A DNA stretch of 64,000 nt, taken from NCBI GenBank assembly GCA_963691705.1, contig OY829541.1, positions 66,931,189 through 66,995,188 of the forward strand, written 5' to 3'. Position 1 is the stretch's first letter; the number at the start of each line of letters is the position of its first letter. Of this stretch, positions 1 to 12,327 are shown in pieces. The notes beneath the pieces are model-generated. The model was given only the letters and a program-made list of their open reading frames with translations, was not told the DNA's origin and did not search any database. The translations under genes and the position numbers were made by a program. Source of the DNA: Viola odorata. Its lineage: Eukaryota; Streptophyta; Magnoliopsida; Malpighiales; Violaceae.

Positions 1-497
1 ACGGGTAAGGGTCATTAATTTTTAACCATTTAAATAATAAGTTAGGTACGAGTCGACCCCGACGGGTAACCGATCTACCCGTTTGATCCGTTTAAATTTA
101 AACCATAAAAAAAAACTGTCCTCTTCCTCTCCTCTCCTCTCCTCTCCGAATTCATAAAATAACAATAAAATTTTAAGGTCTATTATGTGAAAATTCAAAA
201 TTTTGAGAAGGGGACAAATTATGAAGAATTAAAAAAAGAAGTATAGAATTTAAAAAACTATTTTGTGATAATTGAGAAGTTTGAGGGTTTAATATGATGA
301 ATAAATATAAAAGGAATAGAATTTTAAAAATTATTATAAAAATTCAAAAAATTTGAGAGGATAAATGTAAAACGAATAAAACTTTAGAAACTATTATGAA
401 AAAGCAACGGAGGAAAATATAATAATAATTTTTTTAATATGCGCAATTTTTTTAAACGACTTCTATTGTTCTATGGGAGGAACAGAAGGAGTATAAA
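1..497. other. AT-rich intergenic DNA without a gene
   Basis: No supportable coding region. The first 100 bases resemble decayed repeat sequence containing copies of an ACGGGTA/ACCCGT-type motif; the rest is AT-rich. Bases 489-497 are the left copy of the target duplication of the element that follows. Confidence 0.6.
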
Positions 498-1877
498 GGG
501 ATAAAACAAATTTTGGCACTTGAACTATAATTGTTTGACTCATTTGGCACCTCTATTTTTTTTTTGCTTTAAAAGGTACCTGAACTCTTTACAAATGACA
601 CATTTGATACTCAGCACTAACGCCGTCCATCGCAACCGTTATCTCGTTGACGTGGCATGCCATGTCATAGTGCTGTTGACGTGGCATGCCACGTCATAAT
701 TTTTTAATAAAAAAATATAATTAATTTAAAAAATTCAGAAAAATAATATAATTAATTTAAAAAATTCAGAAAAATAATGTATTAATTTAAAAAATCCAAA
801 AAATACTGTAATTAATTTTAAAAATACAAAAAATTAATATATTTCATTTAAAAAATTTTAAAAAATACTATAATTATTTTTCAAATTCTGAAATATAATA
901 TAATTAATTAAAAAAATAGTATAATTAATTTAAAATTTTGAGAAAAATAGTATAATTAATTTAAAAATTCTGAAATATAATATAATTAATTCTAATAGTA
1001 TAATTTCTTTTTTCTTTTTTCTTTTTTCTTCTTTCTCCTCCACCTCTTCCTGTGGAGGCAGAGGGGGTGGGAAGGGCGTAGTCTAAAGCAAAGATAACTA
1101 TTTTGGTGGTAGAGGTGGTTGGCGTTGGAGGCAGAGGGGGTGGGAAGGGCGGCGATGGTGGCTGATCGTGGTGGGAGGCCGATCCGATTGAGGGAAAGGG
1201 TGATGAAATTGAATTTGTTGTTGAAATTGGAATTTTGGGACGGGTTTGGATGATTGGAAGCGATTTGGAGGAGAAAAAAGAAAAAAGAAAAAAGAAAAAA
1301 GAAAATATACTATTAGAATTAATTATATTATATTTCAGAATTTTTAAATTAATTATACTATTTTTCTCAAAATTTTAAATTAACTATATTATTTTTCAAA
1401 TGTGACGTTTTGTTATAGTACAAGTATCTTTTAAAAGCAAAATACAACCGAGTTATGAAATCTTTCATTTAATTATTTGACATGTACTATTAGATTATAT
1501 TATTTTTTGATTTTTTTGATTTTTTTAATTAGCTATATTATATTTCAGAATTAGAAAAATAATTATAGTATTTTTTTAAAATTTTTAAATGAAATATATT
1601 AATTTTCTGTATTTTTTAAATTAATTATAGTATTTTTTGGATTTTTTAAATTAATACATTATTTTTTTGAATTTTTAAAATTAATTATATATATTTTTTT
1701 TAAAATTATGACGTGGCATGCCACGTCAGCGAGATAACGGTTGCGATGGACGGCGTTAGTGTTGAGTACCAAATGTGTCATTTGTAAAGAGTTCAGGTGT
1801 CTTTTAAAGCAAAAAAAAATAGAGGTGTCAAATGAATGAAACAATTATAATTCAGATGCCAAAATTTGTTTTATCCC
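498..1877. mobile_element. Foldback MULE-like element, 1,380 bp
   Basis: The two ends are long inverted repeats: the left end begins GGGATAAAACAAATTTTGGC and the right end is its complement. Both arms carry the same landmarks in mirror order, including GACGTGGCATGCCACGTC and a CGCCGTCCATCGCAACCG-like block. The element is flanked by a perfect 9-bp direct duplication, GAGTATAAA, at 489-497 and 1878-1886. Terminal GGG plus a 9-bp duplication is typical of Mutator-like elements. The core (about 1010-1290) is a G-rich segment flanked by a second inverted pair of TTTTTTC/GAAAAAA runs. No transposase is encoded, so it is non-autonomous. The boundaries are seen directly; the superfamily is inferred. 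Confidence 0.8.
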
Positions 1878-2439
1878 GAGTATAAAAGTTTGAAAAATGT
1901 AATGGAACGATGACGTGCGACGTGCAACTCTTTATGCCGTGCGCTCTACCGAATTCAGTTCTAATTGGATTTCTTCTCTTCAAGGGTGTTGGATCCTGAT
2001 CCACGTCACTAAATCTTTTGCTTCAAGAATATTAAAACACGTGACATGTGAATTTAGTATTTGAATTAATGGTTGAATGGAGAAATTGAATATTAAAACT
2101 TCAATTTTAGTTGGGATGTATTAGAATTAGAATCAAATTCTATGATTGTGTTTGGTGTTCACTGAGAATGACAATGAGAATGAAACCTTATAAGCATATA
2201 TATATTTTGGTGTTTAACTGTAGAATAATATACTTGGTATTCTACTAACTATTAGTAATAGAATTGTACTAACCGATGTGTTAACATATGAATGAGCGAG
2301 ATTTATCCTTTTCGAATTAGATTATATTATTATTTTTATTTAAATAAATGACAACCAAATGAATATGAAGATGACAAGTACTATACTTTTAGTACAAAAG
2401 TTAATAAAAATGTTAGTATCTTTAGTAATCAGCGTCCCA

Positions 2440-2640
2440 TGTTATTTTTCTCATTTTAGTTAGTCATACTTGTTTTTTTTGTTCTCATTTTAGTTAGTCA
2501 TACTTGTTTTTTTTGTTCATTTCGATCACGGACGTTATACCCGTCAGTTCAATTAAATCTCAGTTGTTAAAAACGTGACTGACAGCGACAAACTTCCATT
2601 AACTATCATTATTTTATTATTTTTTGGGCCCACATGAAAA
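2440..2640. repeat. Repeat fragment related to the 53-54 kb foldback element, with a 34-bp tandem duplication
   Basis: Bases 2451-2484 and 2485-2518 are two adjacent copies of a 34-bp unit (TCATTTTAGTTAGTCATACT...). The following block (CGGACGTTATACCCGTCAGTTCAAT...) matches the arms of the inverted-repeat element near 53.5 kb in sequence and order. It is probably a truncated copy of the same family. Confidence 0.55.
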
Positions 2641-2816
2641 TAAAAAGAGATTTAAAAAAGAAATCTATAAAATGAATTAAAAGAATTCCATAAACATTAA
2701 AAATCAGAAAAAATCTAAAAAAATTCTTGGCATTCCTCGGACATGCACATGTCAATGGGATTTCTAGAAGTAGAATTCTAGTTCTAAATCTAATTAATTA
2801 ATTATTATCGCCCCAT

Positions 2817-2818
<2 letters not shown>

Positions 2819-2848
<30 letters not shown>
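2819..2848. repeat. (AT)n microsatellite
   Basis: About 15 uninterrupted AT dinucleotides between the upstream repeat and the DEG9 promoter. No coding content around it. Confidence 0.9.
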
Positions 2849-2850
<2 letters not shown>

Positions 2851-2939
2851 GTTGGTAATTAACAATTAATTAGTTATGCTAATGGAAAATGGATCAATGG
2901 AGCCCAAAAGAAATTCACATTGTTGAGTCCAATACAAAA

Positions 2940-3117
2940 TTCCCAACCCAAGCCCAAGGTTTAGGCCCATTTATAATTGTCAGGCCCATTAGTCGTTCTT
3001 AGGCCGAAACCCTTCCCTCTCTTTTATTCATCCTCTTCTTCTTCTTCTTCAAGAATCTCCAGAATCTCACCGCCTAATCAAAACCTCCATCGAAACGCAA
3101 ACACGCCATAAACAAAA
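2940..3117 (+). promoter_or_regulatory. Putative promoter and leader of the DEG9-like gene
   Basis: Two GGCCCAT motifs (about 2964 and 2983), further GCCCA copies nearby and an AAACCCT box (about 3007) lie within 180 bp of the start codon. GGCCCA (site II, TCP-bound) plus AAACCCT (telo-box) is a known promoter pairing in plant housekeeping genes. A CTTCTTCTTCTTCTTC pyrimidine tract at about 3030-3050 is typical of a plant 5' leader. The transcription start was not determined. Confidence 0.5.
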
Positions 3118-6100
3118 ATGAACAACAACAAATCAAGAAAGCGTGCCCGGAAATCGAAAACCACCCCTGAAGCCACCCCGGAGTCTCAAAACGACGCCAC
3201 CACCACCGCCACTACAACCACTGAAACCCCTTCCCCTACTGCCACCACCAGCCGTGGCAGAGCCCGGAAAATTGCGAAACACTCCGAAAGCTCGGAACCC
3301 AAATTGGCAGAACGGAGACTGACCCGTCACAGCGAGCAAAACGGAGAGTTTTTCGCACCCAACGGGGAGACAAAGCATAATGTTAATGTGGAAACGGTGG
3401 TTAAAGTTGTACCTTCAATGGACGCGGTGGTGAAGGTGTTTTGTGTGCATACCGAACCGAATTTCTCATTGCCTTGGCAACGGAAGAGGCAGTATAGCTC
3501 GAGTAGTAGTGGGTTTATTATTGGTGGGAAGAGAGTGCTAACTAATGCGCATTCGGTGGAGCATCATACTCAGGTGAAGCTGAAGAAGAGGGGTTCGGAT
3601 ACTAAGTACTTGGCTACGGTGTTGGCTATCGGGACTGAGTGTGATATTGGTAAGACCTCATTGATTGATATAATGGAGTTGTTCAAGTTTGGTTTTGTGT
3701 TTTACTGCTCCTCACTTCCATTGAGTTCTTATGCTAGAAATGCTAAGGTGTATGCTGACCATTTGATAAGATTCTGATAGAACTGTGGGTGGGCGATGTC
3801 TCATTGCCCCCTCTAGCAGAAGGCACGTAAATTTTCTTAACATTGTCGTTCCTATAGATTATCTGTCAACTATCCATGTCTGGCAATATTTTGAATTCTT
3901 GATATTATTAACTCGGATGAGTATAGTACGAGATGGTACATGGTGTGACCACACTAGCTTGTCATTGCCACGTTAGTTGGTAAAACATTTCTATAGTTGC
4001 TTGCATTGCCATTTACTGGCCTTCAACCAAACATGGCGATTATCGACCTTCTGCCTTATCATATCCTTCAGTTAAATAAATTGCTCGACATTTAGAGTTG
4101 TGCTATAGATATAACATTTTACTGTAACCAACATAATTACTCGGCAATCATTCATATTATTGAATAATTATATAACACCTCATAGTTTCTTCTGTTGGTA
4201 TTAGAACTCTGTAGACGTTTCCTTGTATGGTAATTTTTTATCATTCTGTGGATGCCACTACAGCACTGTTGACTGTTAGCGATGATGAGTTTTGGGAGGG
4301 AGTTACACCAGTTGAGTTTGGGGACTTGCCTGCCCTTCAAGATGCTGTTACTGTCGTTGGCTACCCAATTGGGGGTGATACGATTTCTGTGACGAGTGGT
4401 GTTGTTTCGCGTATTGAAATACTGTCTTACACGCATGGGTCAACTGAGCTTCTGGGTTTACAGGTTATGAATAGGAACTGATTTTTCTTGCTTTTAGTCA
4501 TGTTTTAATTGCGATTGGGTGTTGACTTTTAATGCTGATGTCTTTATGATATTGTGCTGCAGATTGATGCAGCTATAAACTCTGGGAATTCTGGTGGGCC
4601 TGCCTTCAATGATACAGGAAAGTGTGTTGGTATTGCATTTCAATCCCTTAAGCATGAAGATGCAGAGAATATTGGCTATGTTATACCCACCCCAGTAATC
4701 AATCACTTTCTTTCTGACTATGAGAGGAATGGGGCTTACACAGGTATGCTTAGTCTTGCTTTCATGTACAGCTGCACAGCAATTAAGTTGTCTTCTCTTA
4801 TTTTGCATTACTAACTAGGAAATAGAAAGTTGTATTTACCTTTTATGCTGGTTTGGTTATTATGCCTATGCTTTGCTGTGCTTCACAACTCTTTTCTATC
4901 CTTCCTCCTATCATGTTCTGTATCGTGCCAGGCTTCCCCATTCTCGGGGTTGAGTGGCAGAAGATGGAAAATCCTGATTTGCGCAATTCAATGGGAATGG
5001 GACCTGATCAAAAGGGTGTCCGTATCAGAAGAATAGAGCCAACAGCTCCTGAATCTCATGTTCTGAAGCCATCTGATGTTATCCTAAGTTTTGACGGGAT
5101 CAATATTGCTAATGATGGAACAGGTGAGAATGTTATATTATGTAGTATTTTCTTTGCTCAACTTCCTTTTGTAATTATTGCCATCGACCATGGACTTTCC
5201 AGGTCTTGTATCTTAAAATTACCATGCGAGTGACTAGTTCATCTTGGCAAGGTTATACTCCTTGTACCTTTTTTTTTCAAATCGTCCTGCATTGGTCTCT
5301 TTTGGGAGCATCTTTCTCTGTGCATCTTTCTGTTATCCCCGCTACTGTAACTGGCTGCTGGCACCATGCTCATAAATCGTATTCTCCAACTTCTTTTGCT
5401 TTAAGTTTGAACTGGTAATTTAGAGAGTTTTCACGTGTCACTGAAGATGGACATTGCTCTAACCTATATCTTTTCTGGTTTATATCCAGTTCCATTCAGG
5501 CATGGGGAGCGCATAGGTTTCAGTTACCTTGTTTCACAAAAGTACACGGGGGACAAAGCTCTGGTAAAAGTACTCCGGAATTCAAAGACACTTGAGTTCA
5601 ATATTAAACTTGCAACTCACAAGCGGCTCATCCCAGCACATATCAAGGGCAAACCACCCTCTTATTACATTGTTGCTGGGTTTGTTTTTACTGCTGTCTC
5701 TGTTCCATATCTGCGTTCTGAGGTACATAGCTGCTCTGTTTTTCTTTTCTTTCTTCCTCTAAGAAATTCCTTGTTCTTCATCTCCGCTGCTCTTTTTTAC
5801 GAGAACTATAGGAAGTCTAGCATTCGTAGAAGAGCATGCTGATCTATATCTTCCCTTGTGTGATCAAACACTGTTCATATCCATGGATTTGAGTGTTTGC
5901 TAATTCCTGTGATATGAGATGCATTTTTTGAAACTATACAAACCTTTTTGATCACTCAGCTTTCTCACTATTGTCTACTATTGTCGATTTTGCTACAAGG
6001 TTCTGGGATGTTGAAAATCTTGAAATGGTGAATGCTGTCATGATTTTTTTTTGGGAATTGTGTTTGTATTGTTTATAAACCTTAGGTAATCGTAGTGTAG

Positions 6101-6993
6101 CATCAAATCCAGAACAAGTGGCATACCTTATCGTGAATAATTTACTGGCTGATGCACTGATCCTATGTAATAATACTATTGCTGGTGAAGGAGTGTGTTC
6201 AATTTGGATGCGAATGAAACCAGCTCATGCGTTGTCAATTCAATGTGCAGTGGTCTTGATTCTTCTTTATTGGTCCATGGATAGTGTAGTAGCACAATGT
6301 TCTTCTTTACCCATTTCTAACTTCTTAATTGCTCTTGGTTGTAGTATGGAAAGGAATATGAATTTGATGCACCGGTCAAACTGTTGGACAAGCATCTGCA
6401 TGCAATGGCTCAATCTGTAGACGAGCAACTTGTTGTTGTGTCACAGGTCTCTCACTCATTTTCTTCCTCAAGTATATTCTGTTGTTCTTTGTCTTTTTTC
6501 TTCCTTTTACCTTCAAATAAGAGATCGAGTTGACGGTGTGAATATGATTTTAGGTGCTTGTAGCTGACATTAATATTGGATATGAAGAAATTGTCAATAC
6601 TCAGGTATATTCCTCAACATGGTTGATGTATAGATGTAAGTTTACTGTTGTCTTATCTAACGATACATTTGCACAGGTTCTTTCTTTTAATGGCAAGCCC
6701 GTGAAGAATCTAAAGAACTTAGCTGACATGGTGGAGAGCTGTGACAGCGAATTTTTGCAATTTGACCTCGATTACCAACAGGTAAACTCTCTCTCTAAGG
6801 TTAATTGTCATGCATACAATTAACTGAAATTTTTTGAATCATGCACACGCCTCTTCTCAGGCTTTTGTTGAGGTTTACCGTTCTTTTTCCACAGATTGTG
6901 GTCCTACGAACCGTGACCGCCAAGGCAGCCACTTTGGATATTCTTCAGACACACTGTATACCTTCTGCCGTGTCTGATGATCTTAAGGCTTGA
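3118..6993 (+). CDS. DEG9: DEG9-like (protease Do-like 9) serine protease, 9 exons
   Basis: Predicted exons are 3118-3649, 4264-4463, 4563-4743, 4932-5123, 5490-5722, 6345-6446, 6554-6604, 6677-6781 and 6895-6993. All junctions are GT-AG and the joined frame is open (564 codons), close to Arabidopsis DEG9. The N-terminal ~100 residues are low-complexity, rich in Thr/Pro and basic KRARK-type clusters, fitting the nuclear/nucleolar location known for DEG9. The trypsin-like triad is visible: His in TNAHSVEHH, Asp in ECDIALL (across the first junction) and Ser in [11 protein letters not shown]-like sequence follows (GFPILGVEW..., then SVPYLRSE...). DEG/HtrA proteases are ATP-independent endopeptidases; DEG9 is reported to degrade a response regulator in Arabidopsis. 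No transit peptide is evident. It is convergent with the next gene. Confidence 0.93.
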
Positions 6994-7797
6994 GAGGGAA
7001 GACCAGCCAAGGTACAAAATTATCGCGGCCATCTCACTTGCACTGTGATTCAAGTCTGCGTGTGCCTGAACAATGCAATATGGTTGGAGTGCAGAAGCTT
7101 GCGGGTCATTACAATATCCAGACTAGAGCTTTGAATGTGAGGAGAAAGTATTGACCGCATTGCCGGGTTTGTCATTGTAACTTTTAGACAGTCTCGATGA
7201 CTGAAGCATTGAAACTTGTCCATTTTCAGTTTTCGTTGTACTTTAGCGTATTGATGAAATCATATAAAGCGGAAGGAAGCAGAAAGAATTTTTGTTTTGA
7301 TGATGTTTTACGGTAGAACCGTCGGAGAACAAGATGATGTATCATTGTTAGAGCTGCTTTTTGCAAGAGCAATTATTATAGACTAGCATTTTCATTTTAT
7401 TCTCATTTGTCATTCATGCCTTTGCTGTCAAATATTTGAATGACGTTTTTCACTGCTTAATGGAAAAAAAAAGCATGAGCAGTATGAAAGCAAACAGTCC
7501 ATTTTGTTCGTAAAACCTTACATACCAGCTTTTACCGAGATGTAAAACGGGACAAGTTAAATTATGTGGCAAAATACGGAACATCCACCCCAAGAATACA
7601 AACTTGAAGAAAATGTATACTGTTTCCTACTACCAACTAACCTGAGCTTAAACATTTTACATACCTGTACAAGAATGGAGCTCGGTGCAAACCATTAGCT
7701 ACACGCTTACAGTTACAGTCTAGTAGTCTACACTAGCTGTGGGTAATTTAACAAGAGGATACGCCGATACGGCTATTGAGAGATTGATCAGACTCGT
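6994..7797. other. Tail-to-tail spacer between DEG9 and the first WAT1 gene
   Basis: About 800 bp separating two convergent genes. It should hold both 3' untranslated regions. I see no further gene or repeat. Confidence 0.7.
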
Positions 7798-9946
7798 CTA
7801 TACATTTTGAGCTACACTTGTACTTGTTTCCCGTTTGGAGCTTTGCAGAAGAGGAACCTTCTCAGTTGACGGGTTATCTGAGCTAGTAGAACTATAGTCT
7901 TCGGCCAGTTCTTCTTTAGCTTTCCCCCACATTACCGTATAGAACCCGATTGATATTACCGTCGCCCCAATAAGACTGCAAAACACACAATGGAGTCTCA
8001 GTATTGTAACTAGTTGTTTCCCGATAAAGTAGCTACCACAACTCTTTCCTGTTCTGATATGGTTCAGTCGATGTCTTGAAAAGTACATTTAGCAAGAGTA
8101 GCAAAGTTAGTTAAAGAGATGAACTATAGTATCATACCTTCCAAGATACAGTGTATCACCAAGGAATATGACTCCCATGGCAACAGCAATGGCAATTGAC
8201 AATGGTTTGAACATAGCTACATAAACTGGTCCCTTCAATCGTAAAGCCCATGTGTGGATGGTGTTGTTCAAGCAAGACCCAAACAGCCCCTGGAGACCAA
8301 AAAGTTTTTTTTTTTGGGTAAGAAACTACGGTTAACAACTAAACCAGCTTGCTTATAATCGTTACAGTGTGTTAGTTTCTCACCGAACAAAAAATGGAGG
8401 CTAATGCTATATTTGGCCGGATTATCCAGGCACTTGAAGTTCCTTCAGTAATTAGTGCTACAACTGCTGCTATGATGCTAACAATTACGTTGTAAAAGAA
8501 AATTACTGTTGGCTCTGCTGGGTACTCTTTCATTATTTGCGTCTGAAAAAAGGTAAACAGTTTCAGTCTATTTCTCCAAACATCATCAAACTTCTATAGA
8601 AACTGGAGCTGTTGCTACATACCTGAACAATGTACCACATGGGGACTAGTATATACTCTCCCATTAGCAAAACACCCCCAAGGATCCAATTTGGATTCGA
8701 AGAACGTAGAGGTTGGTGAAGAGGAACGGGTGGTGATGAGATGGCAAAAAGCGATGGACCTTTGTAGAGAGTAACCACAAATGCACCTGTTATTGACACT
8801 ATGGTGCCCAATACCTTGGCCTGACTACTTGTTTTTCTGAATGCAACAGTTTCCATCCTATTAAGAGTAACATGGAAATGAAGTTGTTAGAGGAATTAGG
8901 AGATCCAAAAGGGCAAATAATTGGGAGTGCATATTTTATTAGGAGTGCAAAATCCAATTCCAGTTGCTTAATTCGATAATATTTGTGCACCTACTACTCA
9001 TATATAACGTAAATGATCCTATACTAAAGTGATCGTAAATGTGGTAGTTTCTACAAAACAAGGATGAGTTAGGTATCGAGTTCAAGTCCTCTAATTTGCA
9101 ATTTCTATGGAAACAAAAATAAGTCAACATGGGGATCTAAATCTTCTTAAGTAGCATGCTGCCTGTTATCTACATGAATGTAACTTCCAAAATTGACTAT
9201 TCCATTTTGAGGGACTTGATTTCATCATATTGACTATTATTGAGTAGCAAAACAAAAGAAAATCCCTCCAGGAGTGAAGAAAACTCACTGACACAACTGT
9301 GGCCATATCAAAACAAAACAGGGAAGAAAGGGTAAAGTTACCGGAATATTATGGCAAGCAGGAAAGTAAAGGCTGGAGTAAGGTTGCTAATAGCAGAAGC
9401 AAGAGTTGGTGAACTATAATTGATTCCTGTATAACCCATGATCTGAGATGAGCTCCTGCTCCACAACACCAAATTACACACATAAGTCACCAAAAAATAA
9501 GCACAGTCATCAATCAAACACCAAAACAACCATGAATTTGTCTCCTCAAACATGAACTAATTAACTTGATTACATTACCCTATAAGGCCAAGAAGACCAA
9601 TTTTACACATAATCCGGAAGGTAAGAGGAGGAAGCACCCTCGACCTGCAAATGAAATGAACAACAACATACTTATTGCAAGAACATTAAACTGGGTTTTT
9701 GTTCAAAACCCCATTTTTTGAAAATGACAAATTACAACACAGAAGATGGAAATACCTGCGGGAGATGAAAGGAGAAGGGAGGAGAACAAGAGCAGCAAGA
9801 GCATAAGCATAGACAACAAAAACATGGTAGCTCATGCCCTTTAAAGTTGCTGCCTTGAAAAGGGTATTTAACCCAACATTTACACACTCCATAACCACCA
9901 TGATTGAGAATGGCAGAACATCTCTGTAACAGTAACTCCCTGCCAT
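7798..9946 (-). CDS. WAT1-related (nodulin MtN21/EamA) transporter, copy 1
   Basis: Seven exons on the minus strand: 9756-9946, 9579-9644, 9342-9455, 8623-8857, 8384-8542, 8138-8289 and 7798-7975. They join in frame to 364 codons, a usual WAT1-family length. Family landmarks are present: YRDVLPF and [14 protein letters not shown] at the N-terminus, [21 protein letters not shown] in exon 3, the RMETV...SSQAKVLGT start of the second EamA domain, [16 protein letters not shown] with [10 protein letters not shown] in exon 6, and a hydrophilic tail. WAT1-like proteins are ten-helix membrane proteins of the drug/metabolite transporter superfamily; WAT1 itself is a tonoplast auxin exporter. The substrate here is unknown. 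It shares its exon plan with the three other copies in the window. Confidence 0.93.
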
Positions 9947-10473
9947 CTCTGAAAAACTTCTATCTTGAAACCCAAAGATGGAAACTTTTTTGCAATTTGG
10001 GTCTTCTGTTCTGAGTTCTCTATGGAAACTGACTCCTCTATGAAAATGTTGGGAAGTGGAGATGTTGCTGTAAATGGTGACTTGGCAGGGGGGAATAAGA
10101 GGAAAGCCTTCACTAAATTATAGTGTAAGGCTAAGAAAAGTGTCTAATTTCATCAATATGGGGTCGCATCACGCATGTGCCAAGTGAGAGGTCAATTATT
10201 GTGCTTTTCATTTTGTTATTTAACTAAATATAATACCAAAAACAAATTAACTAAAAAATTATATTATATTTCATTTAAATCTCAATTATGGTAAATACTT
10301 AATTCTTAATTCATGATTTGATATATAACTTTGTTTATATATTTGATTCAACATATTCGAATTCCATATTTGAATTCGATAGTTACGTGATAATTATTGA
10401 ATTAATTATTATAATTTTTAGAAAAAAAATTATTAGTTAAATGATTTGAGGAGAACAACAAACAAGGATATCT

Positions 10474-10500
10474 TTATATATATATATATATATATATATA
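10474..10500. repeat. (TA)n microsatellite
   Basis: Run of alternating T and A upstream of WAT1 copy 1. Confidence 0.9.
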
Positions 10501-10673
10501 GATGATGAGTATTTGGTTGAACAAGTTGTATAAAATTGTTTGTCGCATAGTAGCATTGATGTAGACGTGCATTAGTATTAAATAAAGAAATCCACTTAAT
10601 AAAATAGAGAGGTGAGGTTTCGTGTGGTAAGCACAAGCCTTATTTTTATTTTTTTTGATAGTTGTAACTTGTA

Positions 10674-10886
10674 CTCCCTCCGTTTTCAAATAACTGTCGC
10701 GCGCATATCAATATTGACCGGATGATTCACTATTTGATCCTAAAAAAATTCGTACTTTTTTTGTGGAAGTACATTAATCTTTAACGTACTTCTACAAAAA
10801 AAGTATGAATTTTTTTGGGATCAAATAGTGAGTTATCCGGCCAATATTGATATGCGTGCGCGACAGTTATTTGAAAACGAAGGGAG
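10674..10886. mobile_element. Stowaway-type MITE, 213 bp
   Basis: The termini are CTCCCTCCGTTTTCAAATAA and, inverted, TTATTTGAAAACGAAGGGAG, flanked by TA on both sides. The whole length folds into one hairpin: the arms around CGCGCATATCAATATTG and CAATATTGATATGCGTGCGC pair. CTCCCTCCGT ends with a TA duplication are the hallmark of Stowaway (Tc1/mariner) MITEs. No coding capacity. Confidence 0.9.
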
Positions 10887-11006
10887 TAACTTGTAAGCCT
10901 GAGAGGCACGTCATCCATCGCAATTCTTGGATGGACCAAAACAACCCACCTTTCCTACTCCAAAGTGGTCTTAATCTCCGTAATCTCATCTGTAATTATT
11001 TTGGTA

Positions 11007-11133
11007 CTCCTTCTGGTTCCAAACAAATGACTTTCTCGTATCTTAATATTCAATAGGTTTAACACTAAAAATACAAGTAAAATGAACGGTAAAAGTAAAT
11101 CCTAAAACGATGTTTGTTTGAAACCGGAGGGAG
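11007..11133. mobile_element. Stowaway-type MITE, 127 bp
   Basis: Begins CTCCTTCTGGTTCCAAACAA and ends TTTGAAACCGGAGGGAG, flanked by TA. Same family type as the MITE 120 bp upstream but more diverged between its ends, so probably older. Confidence 0.75.
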
Positions 11134-12327
11134 TATTTTTTTAGGAGTTTATTTTCGTTCGAGTATTATCGAGTTTTAAAAAATATAACTTTTTTGTTAT
11201 AATTTGTTCAATTTTCTAAACTAAAATTTGATTAAGCGAGATAAAGAAAAAGAATGTTTATAATTGGTTGCATACACAGTTACCACTAATTAACAAGATT
11301 GTGAGGGACACCATAATGTCAACTAGCCTACTTTTAAAGTGGTATCAAATGGGGCAACCTAATTTGTAACGTTACCCTAATCGAAAGGGAGGGGAGCTAA
11401 TTATTGAAGGGAGGAACGTGCGGGTTGCACACTCTTGCAAGAACAGACAATTGCACTGTTCTTTCTGCCTCAATTATGGCTAATTAGTCTCCTGCTCACC
11501 GCGTCATGTTTTTGTCTCTTTCGAGAATAAAAACTCTTTTTATGGATTCTTCAAACTATTAAATCATGATTTTTTTTTTGCTTTCTTCTCGTCAAGCTCA
11601 TGAATGACCTTTCCTGCTTTGTGCAAACAACCCCTATGTTTGCATTATCTTGTATTCCATGAAATCCTATAGCAAAATGGACACAGCATAAGGAATGAAG
11701 ATGACCTTTAACCGTTTTTTCAGCTCATATAATTCATAGTTTCTCCACTTAAAATCTCAAATGAGTGCAAACCTGAAAAAATAAAATACAACCTCATATA
11801 ATTAAAAAATATAACAATTAAAACCTAATCACCCTCAGAAAAACAAGAGAAAATGTCCTATTCATCATCAAAGTTGCCTCAAATCTTACCACATGAATGA
11901 GATTAATTTCATGTTCCAAAGAAGCCCTAACATCAGCTACATCAAATCAGTAATCAACCACACCTGTTGCAAGTAACATGCCATTCATTATCATCAACCG
12001 TATCGGTAAAAGCTGCAAATACTTTTGAAACAACTGATCATAAACTGCGATCAAGAGGAAGAGAAGCATCCAATGGAAGACAAGCTGCCTAGCTGGGGTT
12101 CCAACTAAAGGTTGCCCGGTGGCATTCGATAACCCAAGTGTTTATATAGCTCTGGTCATGGATTAGCCGAGGCTGATTCATCACACAAGTTGATGATAGA
12201 CAAGGAATAAGAATGGCTAAACTGGTTAAAAGTGCTATCATAAGCAATCGCCACATTCTACGTAATCCATTGGTCATATATGCATGAGCTGATGTGCAAA
12301 GAACTTGATATTTACCATGGTTCAACA
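11134..12327. other. Intergenic DNA between WAT1 copies 1 and 2
   Basis: No supportable gene. The part near 12.1-12.3 kb is probably the 3' untranslated region of WAT1 copy 2. Confidence 0.6.
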
